A DNA stretch of 64,000 bases from Pisaster brevispinus (GCA_023634235.1 JAMKCF010000022.1:6812541-6876540), one strand, 5' to 3'; positions 47,901 through 59,849 are shown, numbered from the stretch's first letter. The notes: a model not told the origin generated them from the sequence alone. Made by a program: numbers and translations.

Positions 47901-50900
47901 TCAGAGGAAGGCCTCCAGTCTCCACTAGTGCTACTTGGTGTATTGCTGGACACTGAGGATGTCCTCTGCATTGCAATCATTCTGTGTTCAGTGGCTTCAG
48001 GTTGGGACCCTAAAGGAACGGCCTGAGAACCGATCAGGCCACTGTCAACTACTTTCTTATCCTCGGGGACGATGCTCTCTGTGTCGCTGGTTCCTTGGGA
48101 TGTTGTCTGCAGGAGAGATGAAAGAATTTGCATTTCAAAAAGAATAGTGCAATCTCATTTGAATAGTTAATTGGATGATCCACTAAGCTCTGATCACACA
48201 CAGCATGCACCCACATGTCTGACACAAGTCTGACTCTTTAAAATCCCATTAAGGTGATCCCTCTGCTGTCACTTCCCAGGTTGTATTGTAAACTTGGGTG
48301 TGATCTCTGGCTATATGGCAGTTAACGGTTATATGAACCAACATGTTGACAATAATAGAGAGACCACCAACAGGTTCAAGTCCCACTCTAGTCAATTTTT
48401 TCTTTGTTCAATCTCAAAATAAAAAAAAAAATAACCCAGTCAGTTTCCCTTGGGGTTTATTACTTGATCTTTAAAAACTCATTACATGATTTAATTAACT
48501 TTCCACTATTTGGACTGCTGCTTTCATGTGTGATGTTGGACAGAACAATATGCATTTATCATTATAAGCGAAATTCAAGTGAGCGCAATTGATAGACAGT
48601 TTTGCACAGTTAAGTATTAACAATCTAAAAATTTAGCATCCTGAATTAGTAAATAACAATTGTAGTTAATGGTACAACTGTTTATTTCTCAAATCATATG
48701 CAACCAGCAAAAACCTAAAGTGGTTATTTTCACTTACTGCAGCGGCGTTTTCTGCTTTATCAGCAGAGTCCCCAGCTGTAGAGCCCCCTGCCTGGTTCAG
48801 CACCTCACCAGATGGTGTGACTTTAGATGTCTCGGTCATTGTGCCCAATCCTGTGAAAAAAGAAAACACAACACGCACAATGAGACCTAGAGGTCACGGC
48901 AAAATATCATGGTAAATGTATACAAATGCATTTTGTGTTTACGATCACCATTCTACTTTTGCAGGGTCAATAAGTCAATCAAACATTGGACATTTATAAA
49001 GCGCCGTCAATTTAGTTGTCTATTCCCAGAGCTGCCAACTCTTGCATCTTGCAATCAGGGAGATTTTGTACAACAATCAGGGAGATATTTAGAATTACAT
49101 TCAACATAATAGGGAAAAAGTTTCAATAATCAGAGCGATTTTCAAATTTTTTCATCAGAACATAGAAAGATTGGTTTATTTTCAGGGAAGTTTCTGCAGA
49201 ATCAGGAAGAGTTGGTAGCTCTGTATTCCGAGGCGAATTGAAGGAAAAATTTAAGACTAAAGAGTTTACAGAATTTCATGTGGAGATGACAAGTGAAATG
49301 GACTACATGTAAGCAGATTCGAAGAGATGAGTCTTAAGCTGGCTTTTGAAGATCTGTAAGGAGTCAAGTATATGGAGTTGATAGGGGAGATCATTCCATA
49401 GCTTTGGTGCATTTAAAGTGAACCTTCTATCACCAGTTAGCAGAGTGTGAAATTAAACCCTAAAGGGCTCGGATAAAATGTAACAACACAATCAATGTTG
49501 GTCTGCCATTATCAGTTTTACTTCAGTAACAACGTATGGTATTTCAGAATGGTATTTAGGTCTGGAGCAGTCTCGATAACTGGACAATTCATCTAATTGG
49601 GAGGATATTTGCACAAGCTATACCTTACTGTCAATAGATAGGTTGCAATATGACGTAAATCGGCCATCTTTACGGGCAATTTGGAACACATTTCGCGTGA
49701 GAACGGCGTGCAGCACGCGCACATTTCACAAAACTCATTGCCAATTGGTTAGTGAACAACGCGGCTGCGTTAATAATTTCAGTGCTCGATGCGCCTGCAA
49801 GCCAAAATGCAATTTGCCGTAAAGATGGCATCTATAAGAGGAAAAAGTAGAGTAACTGATAGTGATACTAGTCCCATCCCCTGAAGATGATTCCTAGGCT
49901 GCTGCTTCCCAGGTTGTACTGTAAACTTGGGTATGCTCCCTGGCTACACGCCAGTTACATGTTGAATGGCTTCTGACTGGCACCCCTGAACAAATATATT
50001 GACAAAATAGGGAGACCGCCAACATAGGGCTAGATAGCTCAGTTGGTAGAACGCTAATCCGAAGGTCTCAGGTTCAAGTCCAGGTGTAGTAAATTTGTCT
50101 ATGTTCAACCCTAAATTAATAGGTATACTGTAAGGAATGCTAGGTACCTGGGGTAGCAAGAAGAGAGGCTTTGAGAGTCCCTGGTTCTGCATCCACTGGA
50201 GGTAGTGCCCCCTCCATGGTGGTGGGCACAGCATCGTCTGTGGGTGGTGCAGGGGTTGTCTTGCGCCCTCGCTTGGCCAGAGCTTTGGTGATGGAGGCCT
50301 GGTCGCAGGGTAAGTTGGCCAACTGGTGGAATACATTGCGTTTACGGATGATGGTGTAAACCAAATTGGAGTTGCCTGATAACAGAAAGACGGAAAGTTT
50401 GCCGTTCACATAAAGGAAAGAAATATCATCTGCGACTGTTATACAATGTACATGTCAAACTCATATGATATTTTTTCACCTCAAACACTACAAAAAAATA
50501 AAACAACATTTCTTTAATACCATTCATGACTGACTTAAGTAAAAGAAAAATGTATTTAAAATTCTCCAATGTCCAATGTGCTCTGTACAGAATACTCTCT
50601 AACGGCAAAATATTTTTCAGAAGTTTGAGAGTCTATTCGATAAGAGGTGTTCTCTAACGATAAGAGCATAACTTATGGTGTGTCATGGCCAAGTGTTTTT
50701 AAAAAAAAATCATTGTCCTTAAACTTGCATCTTTTTAGTATTAGGGCCAGGTTGTCTTTAGGTCTTTCTGTTTCCTCAAAAGCAACAAAATACTTTAAAG
50801 GTATGTATACAGGATTGGTAAAGCAGACAAAATAGAGTTGGACAATATTCTTTTTTTATTTTTTTTTATCAACCATTCACATGAAATAACAAAGCTGCTT

Positions 50901-53900
50901 TTGTTACACCAGTATACATGGTATACCTGTTTATGTTTGTAGTGTTAGCCTTTGAGAAGCTAGAGTTGAAACATAAGGCCACTAACTTTTTTGTTGTTGG
51001 AAATAACAAACCTATGAAAGCTTTGGGCTTAATCTACTTTGCGAGTCCAGAGAAAAAAAGTGAAAAACCATGAACAATTTGCAGCATGTGAATACATTGT
51101 CCTTAATTTTGGTTAACAACTGAAATCAGCTGTTGCACTTGTGTAGGTTTTCATATACAATTTCCTTGAATGCGACTTCACCTCAGAAGGAAATATTTCA
51201 CAGAAAAAAAACAGTTCTAGTATAAACATCAAAAAAGGTAAGCTGTCAGACTAAAATTTAACATTGTTTTTTATCCTAACCAATCATGTATACTACCTAA
51301 TATATTTCTCTTGATCCCAAATATATTAGAACTGTCTCAGTAGTTCCATCTAGATCCTTATGTTTGTAACTCCCAAATGGTTCTTTCTAGTTTTGTTTTC
51401 TTACCATCAAACTGATACTGGATGATGTTGTTAAAGACCTCCAGAAGGAAGAAGACCAGGTGATGGTTTGCCGGATTGGAGAAGAGAAACCAAGGCGTTG
51501 AGAAGGCTTCCAGTAGATGAAGAAGCTTGTTGGCTGAAACCATCGACAGACTCTTCAGGTATGGAGATACTTTGTTGAAGAAAATAGAAAATGATTTGTC
51601 ACTTTTCAGTTCAATTCTATTAAATTGAGTTCAATATTTTTATATTGGTAAACAATATTTTTTTAAATAAACAAATTTAGAACAATTATTTAAATCAAAG
51701 ACAATCAAGAACTGGTTGAAGAAAACAAAACAAAATAATGAAATGGATTAGGAGCTAACCAATATGGGTGCATTTTCAGAAGCCAAAAGGAGGCTTGTAT
51801 TGAAACGCCCACTGACAAATACAAACCGAACAATTCACAGCAAAAATAAAAGCAACAAACAAATAGTAACAATTTAACCTAAAGAGGAATACGTTGAATG
51901 AAAACAGTACTAATGAAAATAATAACAATTATATAGTAAAGGTAATAATAATAACATGACAAGAAAGAGATATGCAGAATGACGACAACAGTATTACATA
52001 ACACAACTTTGAAAAACAGAAAATTACAAATAGCAAGCCTCCTACTCGTGGTACTTTGAGTTGACCAACCATTTCACACACTTTGCCTACACAGGTTGGA
52101 GACTTGATAACATAGTTGGCAGCAGACATACCAGGTTTTTCTTGAATTGTTCATGTAGTACAGAGCATGTGCACATAATGGTAATTTCCATTGTTTACGA
52201 AGTTCTAAGCATGCGCATATTTCCAAGAACAATGGATTTACCTGGTAAATCTGCTGCCACCTAGTGTTCCCCGAAAGTCTCCCATTACAAATAAACAAAT
52301 GATAACAAGAGGAATCCTGATACACCATGTACGCTGAATCACAATACACAGAAACAAAAGTAACACCCAGATTGTCTTACCATTGACAACAATAGTGAGC
52401 AGGCAGTCATACAGTGGAGCCAGTCTCTGGTGCCCAGATGTGATAATTTTATGGAATACCTGAAAATTATAACAAATATGTGTGAAGGGAGGGTATACCT
52501 TTGGTAAAAAATTAAAGAACCATAAAAAAATTACTTAGAACAAAGCACTGCAGCAATTGATAATGTATAACATTTTGAGAAAAAAATTCCTTTCTAAGAA
52601 ATGTGGTTTTAAAGAAAGGGATTCAAAAACATTTCAATCTGAGAGTGTATTCCAATTATGGATTATTCTTCCTGCATGGGCATAACCGCTCCAGATTTTC
52701 GGCGATATCTCAAAAACGCTACCACCTTTTGAAATACTTGTTTTTCACTGGTTAGGATTATTGTTTTTATCTGCATTCATATAGGATTAAAACAATCGAC
52801 CGGTTCCGAAACCAAAGATATACTTGGTACTATTAATCATGAAGCATAGGTAGGCAGTGAATCAGAGTTACAATAATCGGAAATCAAATTAAAATGGGAA
52901 GAATTCAAGTCAGGTTAAAACACTGGTTCTTATACACAGCACAATCAACTCTTGAGAGATTCATGTATTTGAATGGTGCTACTACAAACCTCTCTAGATT
53001 GTGAATTGTAACACCATAGGCCCTATTCAAAGCCAAAACAATTTCTTGTCTTTACAAAGTTTCAACAAATCTGCAGCAATTACCAGCAAAAATCTCTTTT
53101 GCAAACTTTTGGGGATCGTGTTCGCTTAGTGGCATGTGGCCCTGGCTTTCACCAATACGGACCCTCCAGGTTCGATTCCCACCTCAGACCAGAGCCTTGC
53201 ATGTGGATTGGGTTTTCAGTCTGTACCTGATTGGATGAGTTTTCCATATTTAGGGTTTTCCTCTAAAACTGAATATTTCTTCATTCTTTGTTATTGTTGT
53301 ATATTTTGTGTAATGTAATCAAGGATGCCTCATAAGTGAACCTAATCACTGTAGCTTGAAGCCTGAGGAAACCTGTAAACAAGAGTGCTTGCAATGTGAA
53401 CCAGAAACACCGGGGTTAACCCCTACTCTTTACGTGCACAACCAATCCTAGTACATAGGACCTACGTCTTAATGTCCCATCCAAAGGACAAAGCAATTAT
53501 GGTAAAGTATCTTGCTCAAGGACACAAGTGCCATGACCGGGACTTGAACCCACACTATGCTGACCAGATTAGAAACACCAAAGCTTGAGTCAGGTGCTCT
53601 TAAATGCTCGGTCATTCTCTTCTGTACACAGGTGTCTTCAGTCGATTTTGAGGACAGCTTAGTTTCACTACCAAAAAGACTTAAAATAAATAAATAAATG
53701 AAAATGACAGATACTTACTATAATGAGAAAGTCAGCGTGGGTACCAGTGAACACAGGGATGTCCATGGGCACTCTTACACTGTATGGTTTGTTGAGTCGT
53801 ACACCAAAGTTCCGCTCACCGCTCAGAAGTAGAAGGATGAAGACTCCGATGTGCATCAAACCAACTCGAGCTGAAGAAGTAATTACATCAAGAATAAGTC

Positions 53901-56900
53901 TACCATGGTTTTTTCCAAAGAAAAGCAAAATTTCAATCTAAACTTTATCATGAATGAAGATGATAATGGCATAGAAATGTTATTGTATTTGTTTTGTCTG
54001 ACTTTAGTAAGAACTGAGTAGTTTATGGGTAAAAACATGTGAATATATTATCTTTTCTTGTCTATCCAATGCTCTGAGGCTGCCACTACTCTATACATGG
54101 CATTGGTCCTCACTACTTGTGTGATTTATGCAAGAAATCCATGTGTCCATCATGCATGTCCGGCATGGGTAGTGTGCAATGCATAAAAGTGAAAGTATAC
54201 ACCAAGCAACGCAAAGGATTCCATGTATCCGTGTAGGGCACTGCATTATCTGCAAAACTGATTTGTATTCTTTGGCAAGTATTTTCATTCTTAAGTGTTT
54301 TGTACATTGACACTTGATTCATGTTTCAGTGAATCTGGGATACTGCACCTATACAGCAAGCGCTCTATACACAGGAAACAAACAAATGGATTATCAGCCT
54401 ACTCATTAACCATAGGAAGAAAACTTACACTGGTCTGCCCTGGCATCGTTCAGATGGTAGAGAATGGGTACCAGAACCTCCAGGACATCACTGCTCTTTA
54501 AGACGTAGAAGAGAAACTTCTTGTTGTGGTCGCACATCTTCCAGAAGAGAACAAAGAGCTCCTGGTGGAAGGCTATCTTCTTGGTGGATCCGGGCAGGTA
54601 GGTCTAGCAATACGAAGAGACATTGAAGGAGGATATATTTGGTTTGGATAAAGCATCCGTTTTCAATTCAGTTATTTGATTCATGTGATTCAAGGGATTC
54701 ATGTAATTCAAGTGATTCATCTGATCCATGTGATTCAAGTGATTCATGTGATTCAAATGATTCATGTGATTCAAGTGATTCATGTTGATTGGGTGATTCA
54801 TGTTGATTCATGACATTCATGTGGCTCATGTGATTCCTATTATTTGTGTTGATTCACGTGACTGAAGTGATTCATCTAATTTAAGTGATTCATGTGATTC
54901 ATCTGACTATGTTCATTTGTTTGATTCATGTCGATTGTGTGATTCATGTGATTCATGTCGATTTGAGTGTTGTTCATCTGATTCATGTCGATTGAAGTGA
55001 TTCATGTCGCTCATCTGATTCACGTTGATTCATGTGATTCACATGTTTCATGGCTGTAAAACATTTTGGTGCATGATGCACACTTAAGGTATCCATACAG
55101 GTTGAATTCAATCAGATTTACTTGAAATCTGGCTTCAACCACTATGAAAAATAACAAGATTACGACACCATATCCCCAACCAGTGTATAACATGGGCATG
55201 TGATCAATATACAATAATTTGATGTCTACTGAGCATTGTGTGTGATAGTTTGTGATGGTCTTTTCTAGATGACTTACCTGAATCAGTGGATTGTTGAGTA
55301 GCCTCGTCAGTCCCTTCAGAATGAAATGAAAATCTTCTTCTCGATGAACACGGGAAAGATAATTCACAAACAGATTCTCTACAACTCCTCCCTGAAAATA
55401 AAATGTAAAAAATTCAAATGGACAAATGTGTCTTGCATTAAAAAGCTGCATATGTAGTTAGTTTTGTTTGTGTTTTTTTTAGTTTACCGAATTGCTCTGA
55501 CATAAACAACCAAATTGTTTGACCACTCAAGAATGGAGCACAATTTGCTTGTTCAGAGGCAAATTTTACAACCTTTGTTATCACTTGGAGGAAATAAGTA
55601 TCGAACAAATTTCTTACTTTATTGATTTTCCTTTTATAATCCAAAATATATTGAGATGAGTCAATAAAATAATGTCCAAGTTCTCAATCTTTCTTTCCTA
55701 AGTTTGATCTGTAAACGCCTAAAGTCATCTATGGTAAGGAAGAGAGGGTATGAGTGCAGTCAACTAAAGTCACCTATGGTAAGGAAGAGGGGGTATGAGT
55801 GCAGTCAAATAAAGTCATCTATGGTAAGGAAAAGGGGGTATGAGTGCAGTCAAATAAAGTTATCTATGGTAAGGAAAAGGGGGTATGAGTGCAGTCAAAT
55901 AAAGTTATCTATGGTAAGGAAAAGGGGGTATGAGTGCAGTCAAATAAAGTCACCTATGGTAAGGAAAAGGGGGTATGAGTGCATTCAAATAAAGTCATCT
56001 ATGGTAAGGAAGAAGGGGTATGAGTGCAGTCAAATAAAGCCATCTATGGTAAGGAAAAGGGGGTATGAGTGCAGTCAAATAAAGTCACCTATGGTAAGGA
56101 AGAGGGGGTATGAGTGCAGTCAAATAAAGTCATCTATGGTAAGGAAGAAGGGGTATGAGTGCAGTCAAATAAAGCCATCTATAGTAAGGAAGAAGGGGTA
56201 TGAGTGCAGTCAACTAAAGTCATCTGTGGTTAGGGAGAGGGGGTATGAGTGCAGTCAACTAAAGTCACCTATGGTAAGGAAAAGGGGGTATGAGTGCAGT
56301 CAAATAAAGCCATCTATGGTAAGGAAGAAGGGGTATGAGTGCAGTCAAATAAAGTCACCTATGGTAAGGAAAAGGGGGTATGAGTGCAGTCAAATAAAGC
56401 CATCTATGGTAAGGAAGAGGGGGTATGAGTGCAGTCAAATAAAGTCATCTATGGTAAGGGAGAGGGGGTATGAGTGCAGTCAAATAAAGTCACCTATGGT
56501 AAGGAAAAGGGGGTATGAGTGCAGTCAAATAAAGCCATCTATGGTAAGGAAGAGGGGGTATGAGTGCAGTCAAATAAAGTCATCTATGGTAAGGAAGAAG
56601 GGGTATGAGTGCAGTCAAATAAAGTCACCTATGGTAAGGAAAAGGGAGTATGAGTGCAGTCAAATAAAGCCATCTATGGTAAGGAAGATGGGGTATGAGT
56701 GCAGTCAAATAAAGCCATCTATGGTAAGGAAAAGGGGATATGAGTGCAGTCAAATAAAGTCATCTATAGTAAGGAAGAGGGGGTATGAGTGCAGTCAACT
56801 AAAGTCACCTATGGTAAGGAAGAAGGGGTATGAGTGCAGTCAACTAAAGTCACCTATGGTAAGGAAAGGGTTAAAAAAAACACATGTGGCTTTATGACGG

Positions 56901-59582
56901 CATGTTTTTGTTATGTGATGTGATGATTTAATTCCCCATCTTCTTCAAAAACATATCAATCAGGATATTAAAACACATTTCATTGATTCCTTACCTCATT
57001 CCCTTCATCTGCAGCATCTATGGTTGGAGGCACCTGACTATGAACTGTATCATGGTCAAGGGTCACGACGAGGATCTGAGAGGCTACCTCGACGACCGGC
57101 TCTCGATGGTCGGCAAACAGGAGGTGATTGTATGGGACGCCAAAGCCCACTGGGTCGTAGGCACAGACCACGTTCAGGAGAGAGGTGAACAGGGGTAAGG
57201 CATGCCTGTAAGATGTAGAAGATCGCACATTATCTAAATAGCACTTCATAACTGCTGTCTCTTTTCTATTGAATTCAAACTCACCACAGAAGTGAACAGG
57301 GACTATGTTTGCAAGGTGGAAAATCTGACATCACATAGCATATGGGTATTCGGGTTGGCGTAGGGGTATCTTTCCTTGCCTTCCACCCCTCTGCGATCCT
57401 GGTTTGAGTCCCACTGGAGGCACTTTGCGGATTGGGTTTTCAATCCCTACCTGATTGCGTGGGTTTTCCCTGTAATAGTTTTCTGGTGTTTTCCTCCCAC
57501 ATCTAAAACTGAAACTTCCTTCCTTGTCTTCTCTCCATGGGGTTCTTGGCCAAAAATGAAATGGAAGATGAATGTATGAGCTTACCTGTTTTCCGATGAG
57601 CAAAAGTAGCTGATCCACTGGTTGGGTTGTGAATGGGCATCACCTGTGAGAAAAAACATCAAAAAAATATTTTGAAGTAAACTATAATTCCTGTTTTATA
57701 GAAACCAAGCTGGCCTCTTGTCATAGGGCAAGTCAGTGGTGTAATGAAATCTGCTCCACACAAGGCCTTAGATCAGCAGATCATTTTGAGTAGGGCGCCC
57801 TCTGTACAAAGCTGTGCATTTCCATTGCTTCATTATTGTTTTACCTCTAAGATGGCGGTGTCACGACGTCTGGGCATAAGCTCTATGTGGAGGTTTGTAA
57901 ATTGGATTTCTATCAAACTCATTAGCCTACCAAGTCCAACAGCTACATCGTGATACATGTATGCTTCTTCCATCAGGGATAATCATTATACAGCCATTCA
58001 GGGCAAAACAAAACCATATTGAACATTAGTTAAAGATGCATCACCCAAATTTTGCTAAAATTATTCATAAAAACATTTATTTAAACATTAGATAGCTATT
58101 TCCCTTTAGCCACAGAAGTGACAAACTTTTGTTTGAGATACTGAATGATAAACATGCCATCATAGTTATCAAAAATATACAAATTATCTCACTTTACCAG
58201 CAGCTATGCACAAACACTTTGCATTTTACAAGTAGTTTGAGTGTTGTGGCAATTAAGTATTTTGGTAGTATTTCATTGAAAACACCATCATCTTTCAAGG
58301 GGAAATTGGGCGATGCAACTTTAAGGCCAAGAGATTTATTTCCACAAGTATGATTATTACGACAACTTATTTGTTAAAAGACCCTTTCACGGTAATAATA
58401 TGCGCCATGTTGAATCTGCCATGTGCATCGTGGTGCGTTGTCTACATCAGACTCTGCATCTCGATAATCGCACTTGACGCTCAGCGTGAGAAGCACGCGC
58501 GAAGAAACGAACCGTGTAAAATGTCCGTTCGAACTAAACAACGCATCAACGGCGCACAGGGCAGATTCAACATGGCACATATTACCATGAAAGGGTCTAT
58601 TCAGTTTATGGCTAGTGTTTTAGAGTTGAGAAGTACTTACTGACTGGAGGGAGGTACATTGTCTCTGAGAAGCAGGTCAGCAGTAGTTTGAGTAGCTCAG
58701 TCCTGTTCTGATCTAGGAGGGCCGACTGGGGTGGGGAGTTAGCAAAGCCTACCCCAGCCTCCCAGATGTATTCACAGCTGTCAATGGAATGAGGGTCCTC
58801 ATGGCTTTCCTAAATGAATAGGGGTGGGGGAGAAGATAAACAATGTGATATCCAATTGTAAAAGCTTTTTCAGAAGTTTTTAAATGAATAGGTGTACTAC
58901 TGGGAATAGAGAGATCATAATCACATGTCTTGTTTACAGAAAATGCACTCTGCAAGAAATCCTTTGAAAATCATTGTGTATTTTATTCCCCGCCGTAGTC
59001 ATGATGCCATCCAGGTAAATGTGCCGAAACTCCACCAACTGAGCTATCTAGCCCTGATGTTGGCAGTCTCCCTATTTTGTAAATATCTTTGTTCGGGGGT
59101 GCCAGTCAGAGGCCAGACAACCGTATAGCCAGGGATCACACCCAAGTTTATGATACAACCTGGGAAACAGCAGCCAGGGGATCACATTAAGGGGATGCAA
59201 CTTTTTATTTCAAATATCAAGTAATAAACCACATGGGAAACTGACTAGGTAAGTTTTAAAACAATTTTAGGTTGAACAAAGAAAAACTGACTATCATTTT
59301 GTCATACATGCTTGAAAACAAGGCGTAATTTATACCTATGGGCATAATAAAATGGCCAGGTGTACCCATAAAATGGGCTCGCAAATGATTCTCATGGATA
59401 ATCACCCAGTCAGTGTTCTCCAGGTTCTAGTTTTACGAAAGGTCTTTGTGTTAAACACAATAGTGGGATCTTACTGGGCCTGGTTTCTTGCTGTTTGGAG
59501 CCACAGTGAAGTCTGGACAGAATAAGAGATCAGCAACAGCATTGAGAAGTGACTGAGCCAAGGGTAAAGATTCCTCGTCACT
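41889..59582 (-). CDS. HID1: HID1 domain-containing protein, lacking N-terminal exons
   Basis: HID1 is a conserved peripheral Golgi/trans-Golgi protein required for dense-core-vesicle biogenesis and peptide hormone sorting. Exons in transcription order: 59475-59582, 58641-58809, 57586-57643, 56995-57205, 55278-55391, 54429-54603, 53719-53870, 52381-52459, 51405-51569, 50148-50375, 48738-48850, 47897-48106, 46683-46774, 46226-46384, then 41889-41952 (or 44485-44557). All junctions keep frame, giving 698 residues plus stop; human HID1 is about 788. Strongly conserved blocks include VADLLFCPDFTV, RHALPLFTSLLNVVCAYD, ENLFVNYLSRVHREEDF, RVGLMHIGVFILLLLSGE, KLLHLLEAFSTPWFLFS, LPLQTIMRLLQVLVPQVE and LVGLLPVPHPILIRKYQA. 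The low-complexity segment from 50148 to 48106 is poorly conserved. About 140 N-terminal residues, including the expected myristoylated start, are absent and should lie beyond the right edge. Confidence 0.95.
42142..42337. mobile_element. MITE, GGGCCCAATTTCATAGAGCT family
   Basis: Left end GGGCCAAACTTCGTAGAGCT and right end AGCTCTATGAAATTGGGCCC with inner GCTAAGCA/TGCTTAGC words. It lies between the two alternative HID1 terminal exons. Confidence 0.7.
42537..42971. mobile_element. ~435 bp MITE with ~68 bp inverted ends
   Basis: Ends share TGTCTGGTACACNGCCTTGT-type sequence and CACATGTGAATGCT, inverted. Lies between the alternative terminal exons of HID1. A solo end occurs at 35383-35480. Confidence 0.7.
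42972..44484. other. HID1 intron or proximal 3' UTR region
   Basis: AT-rich. Contains the AATAAA cluster at about 44371-44393 (minus strand) and a repeat segment at 44060-44290 with CCTCCTACTGTCTGACCAT, related to the ends of the element at 14205-14560. Otherwise nothing recognised. Confidence 0.45.
44485..44557 (-). CDS. HID1: HID1 proximal alternative terminal exon
   Basis: Same phase and homologous to 41889-41952. It follows a CCTTTAG acceptor, reads NVEPPIWYDTGVKLFEVQRI, then KDS and TAG. Clustered AATAAA signals on the minus strand (about 44371-44393) lie roughly 100 bases downstream, so it can end a transcript on its own. The tail is three residues longer than the distal version. Confidence 0.88.
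45355..45550. mobile_element. MITE-like repeat with TTGCAATCAGGGAGATTTTG
   Basis: Matches 49026-49222 along its length (ACATTCAACATAATA, TCAGAACATGGAAAGATT, TTTCTGCAGAATCAGGGAG) and 36728-36810 in part. The copy at 49026 has inverted CAGAGCTGCCAACTC/GAGTTGGTAGCTCTG ends. Confidence 0.6.
45870..46225. repeat. SINE-tail fragment and repeat before a HID1 exon
   Basis: 45890-45972 has the CAGCACCTTGAGGTGG, TTGCGCTTTATAAA and (ATT)n features of a SINE tail. 46000-46090 shares GGATGCCTTTCAACACTGAA and TGGCCAGCGACC with the insert in the composite MITE at 38173. Confidence 0.45.
47310..47450 (-). mobile_element. tRNA-derived SINE, head fragment
   Basis: GAAGCAATTATGGTTAAGTG, GGTATCGAACCCACACTC and CCGGTGAACTAGACCGCTCG mark the tRNA end of the family. 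Confidence 0.6.
48245..48478 (+). mobile_element. tRNA-like repeat (GTTCAAGTCCCACTCTAGTC type)
   Basis: Same family as 49870-50115: AAGGTGATCCCTCTGCTG start, TTCCCAGGTTGTATTGTAAA, box B GGTTCAAGTCCC, then TTTCTTTGTTCAA and CAGTTTCCCTTGGGGTTTAT. Box A is deleted. Further copies lie at about 31745-31870 and, inverted, 59020-59290. Confidence 0.6.
49026..49222. mobile_element. MITE with CCAGAGCTGCCAACTC ends
   Basis: Inverted ends CAGAGCTGCCAACTCTTG and AGAGTTGGTAGCTCTG. Interior as in 45355-45550. Confidence 0.65.
49870..50115 (+). mobile_element. tRNA-like repeat, full head
   Basis: Box A GATAGCTCAGTTGGTAGA and box B GGTTCAAGTCC are preceded by a ~150 bp leader (TTCCCAGGTTGTACTGTAAA, CCCTGGCTACACGCCAGTTA). 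It ends 33 bases from the HID1 donor at 50148. The leader before the tRNA-like part is unlike a classic SINE, where the tRNA is at the 5' end. Confidence 0.65.
50800..51235 (+). repeat. Dispersed repeat, partner of 62815-63110
   Basis: Shares AGGATTGGTA, CACATGAAATAACAAA, TTAATTTTGGTTAACAACTG and AACAGTTCTAGTAT-like words with the copy at 62815-63110. Both sit in HID1 introns. Confidence 0.55.
52118..52258. mobile_element. 141 bp MITE with GGCAGCAGACATACCAGGT ends
   Basis: Ends are inverted (right end ACCTGGTAAATCTGCTGCC). Internal AATGGTAATTTCCATT and GCATGTGCA/TGCGCATGC words extend the foldback. Single-end traces occur near 34290 and 35310. Confidence 0.7.
52486..52828. mobile_element. 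~340 bp MITE, AGGGTATACCTTTGGT type
   Basis: Complete copy with GGGTATACCTTTGGTAA and ACCAAAGATATACTTGG inverted ends. It starts 27 bp upstream of the HID1 exon at 52381-52459, so it overlaps the likely branch-point region of that intron. Confidence 0.7.
53320..53620 (-). mobile_element. tRNA-derived SINE, variant subfamily
   Basis: CAAGGATGCCTCATAAGTG at the distal end; GCCATGACCGGGACTTGAAC and CAGGTGCTCTTAAATGCTCG at the tRNA end. It lies about 100 bp from a HID1 exon. Confidence 0.65.
54660..55050 (+). repeat. Degenerate (TGATTCATG)n satellite
   Basis: About 390 bp of GATTCATGT and GATTCAAGT words with a roughly 9 bp period in a HID1 intron, starting about 55 bp upstream of the exon 54429-54603. 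Confidence 0.8.
55721..56870 (+). repeat. 45 bp minisatellite, 26 units without indels
   Basis: ATGGTAAGG recurs 26 times from 55731 to 56856 at exactly 45 bp. The unit also holds GGGGGTATGAGTGCAGTCAA. Only point changes separate units (CATCT or CACCT, AAATAAAG or CAACTAAAG). Because 45 is divisible by three and the plus frame has no stop, a 397-codon open frame results; it is not a gene. On the HID1 (minus) strand each unit reads CCCCCTCTTCCTTACCATAG, which looks like a 3' splice site. Confidence 0.95.
58376..58604. mobile_element. ~230 bp MITE with ~40 bp inverted ends
   Basis: AGACCCTTTCACGGTAATAA and CATGTTGAATCTGCC at the left are inverted at the right (GGCAGATTCAACATGG, ACCATGAAAGGGTCT). 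It ends 37 bp from the exon at 58641-58809. Confidence 0.75.
59020..59290 (-). mobile_element. tRNA-like repeat copy, inverted
   Basis: CCAACTGAGCTATCTAGCCC (inverse of box A), ACTGGCACCCC inverse, and GGTTGAACAAAGAAAAACTG at the far end. Same family as 49870-50115. Confidence 0.6.
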
Positions 59583-59849
59583 CTGCAGGAAGATAATCAG
59601 AATTCAAGTTATTATAACCTGGCTGACGCTAACCGAATACAAAGCTTACTTTCATTAGGCCTCACTCTTGATGGCCACATCAATTTCAAGAGGTCTCAAT
59701 ATATAAGGGGCACCAAGACTTGTTTATGGCTGAAGACCAGTTGAAAAATGCCTGTGCAAAGACATATGCAATTTTTGCTAAGAATATAAATGGAGCTTAA
59801 ATTCTGACAGGAAGGGGAAATATTTGATGTGATTGTGGCTTTGAGGAGA

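Noticed and set aside
54660..55050. CRISPR-like or satellite array
   Set aside because: Units are about 9 bp and degenerate with no spacers; it is a simple intronic satellite in an animal gene.
55704..56897. 397-codon plus-strand open frame
   Set aside because: It is wholly the 45 bp minisatellite; the frame is open only because the unit length is a multiple of three and lacks a stop.
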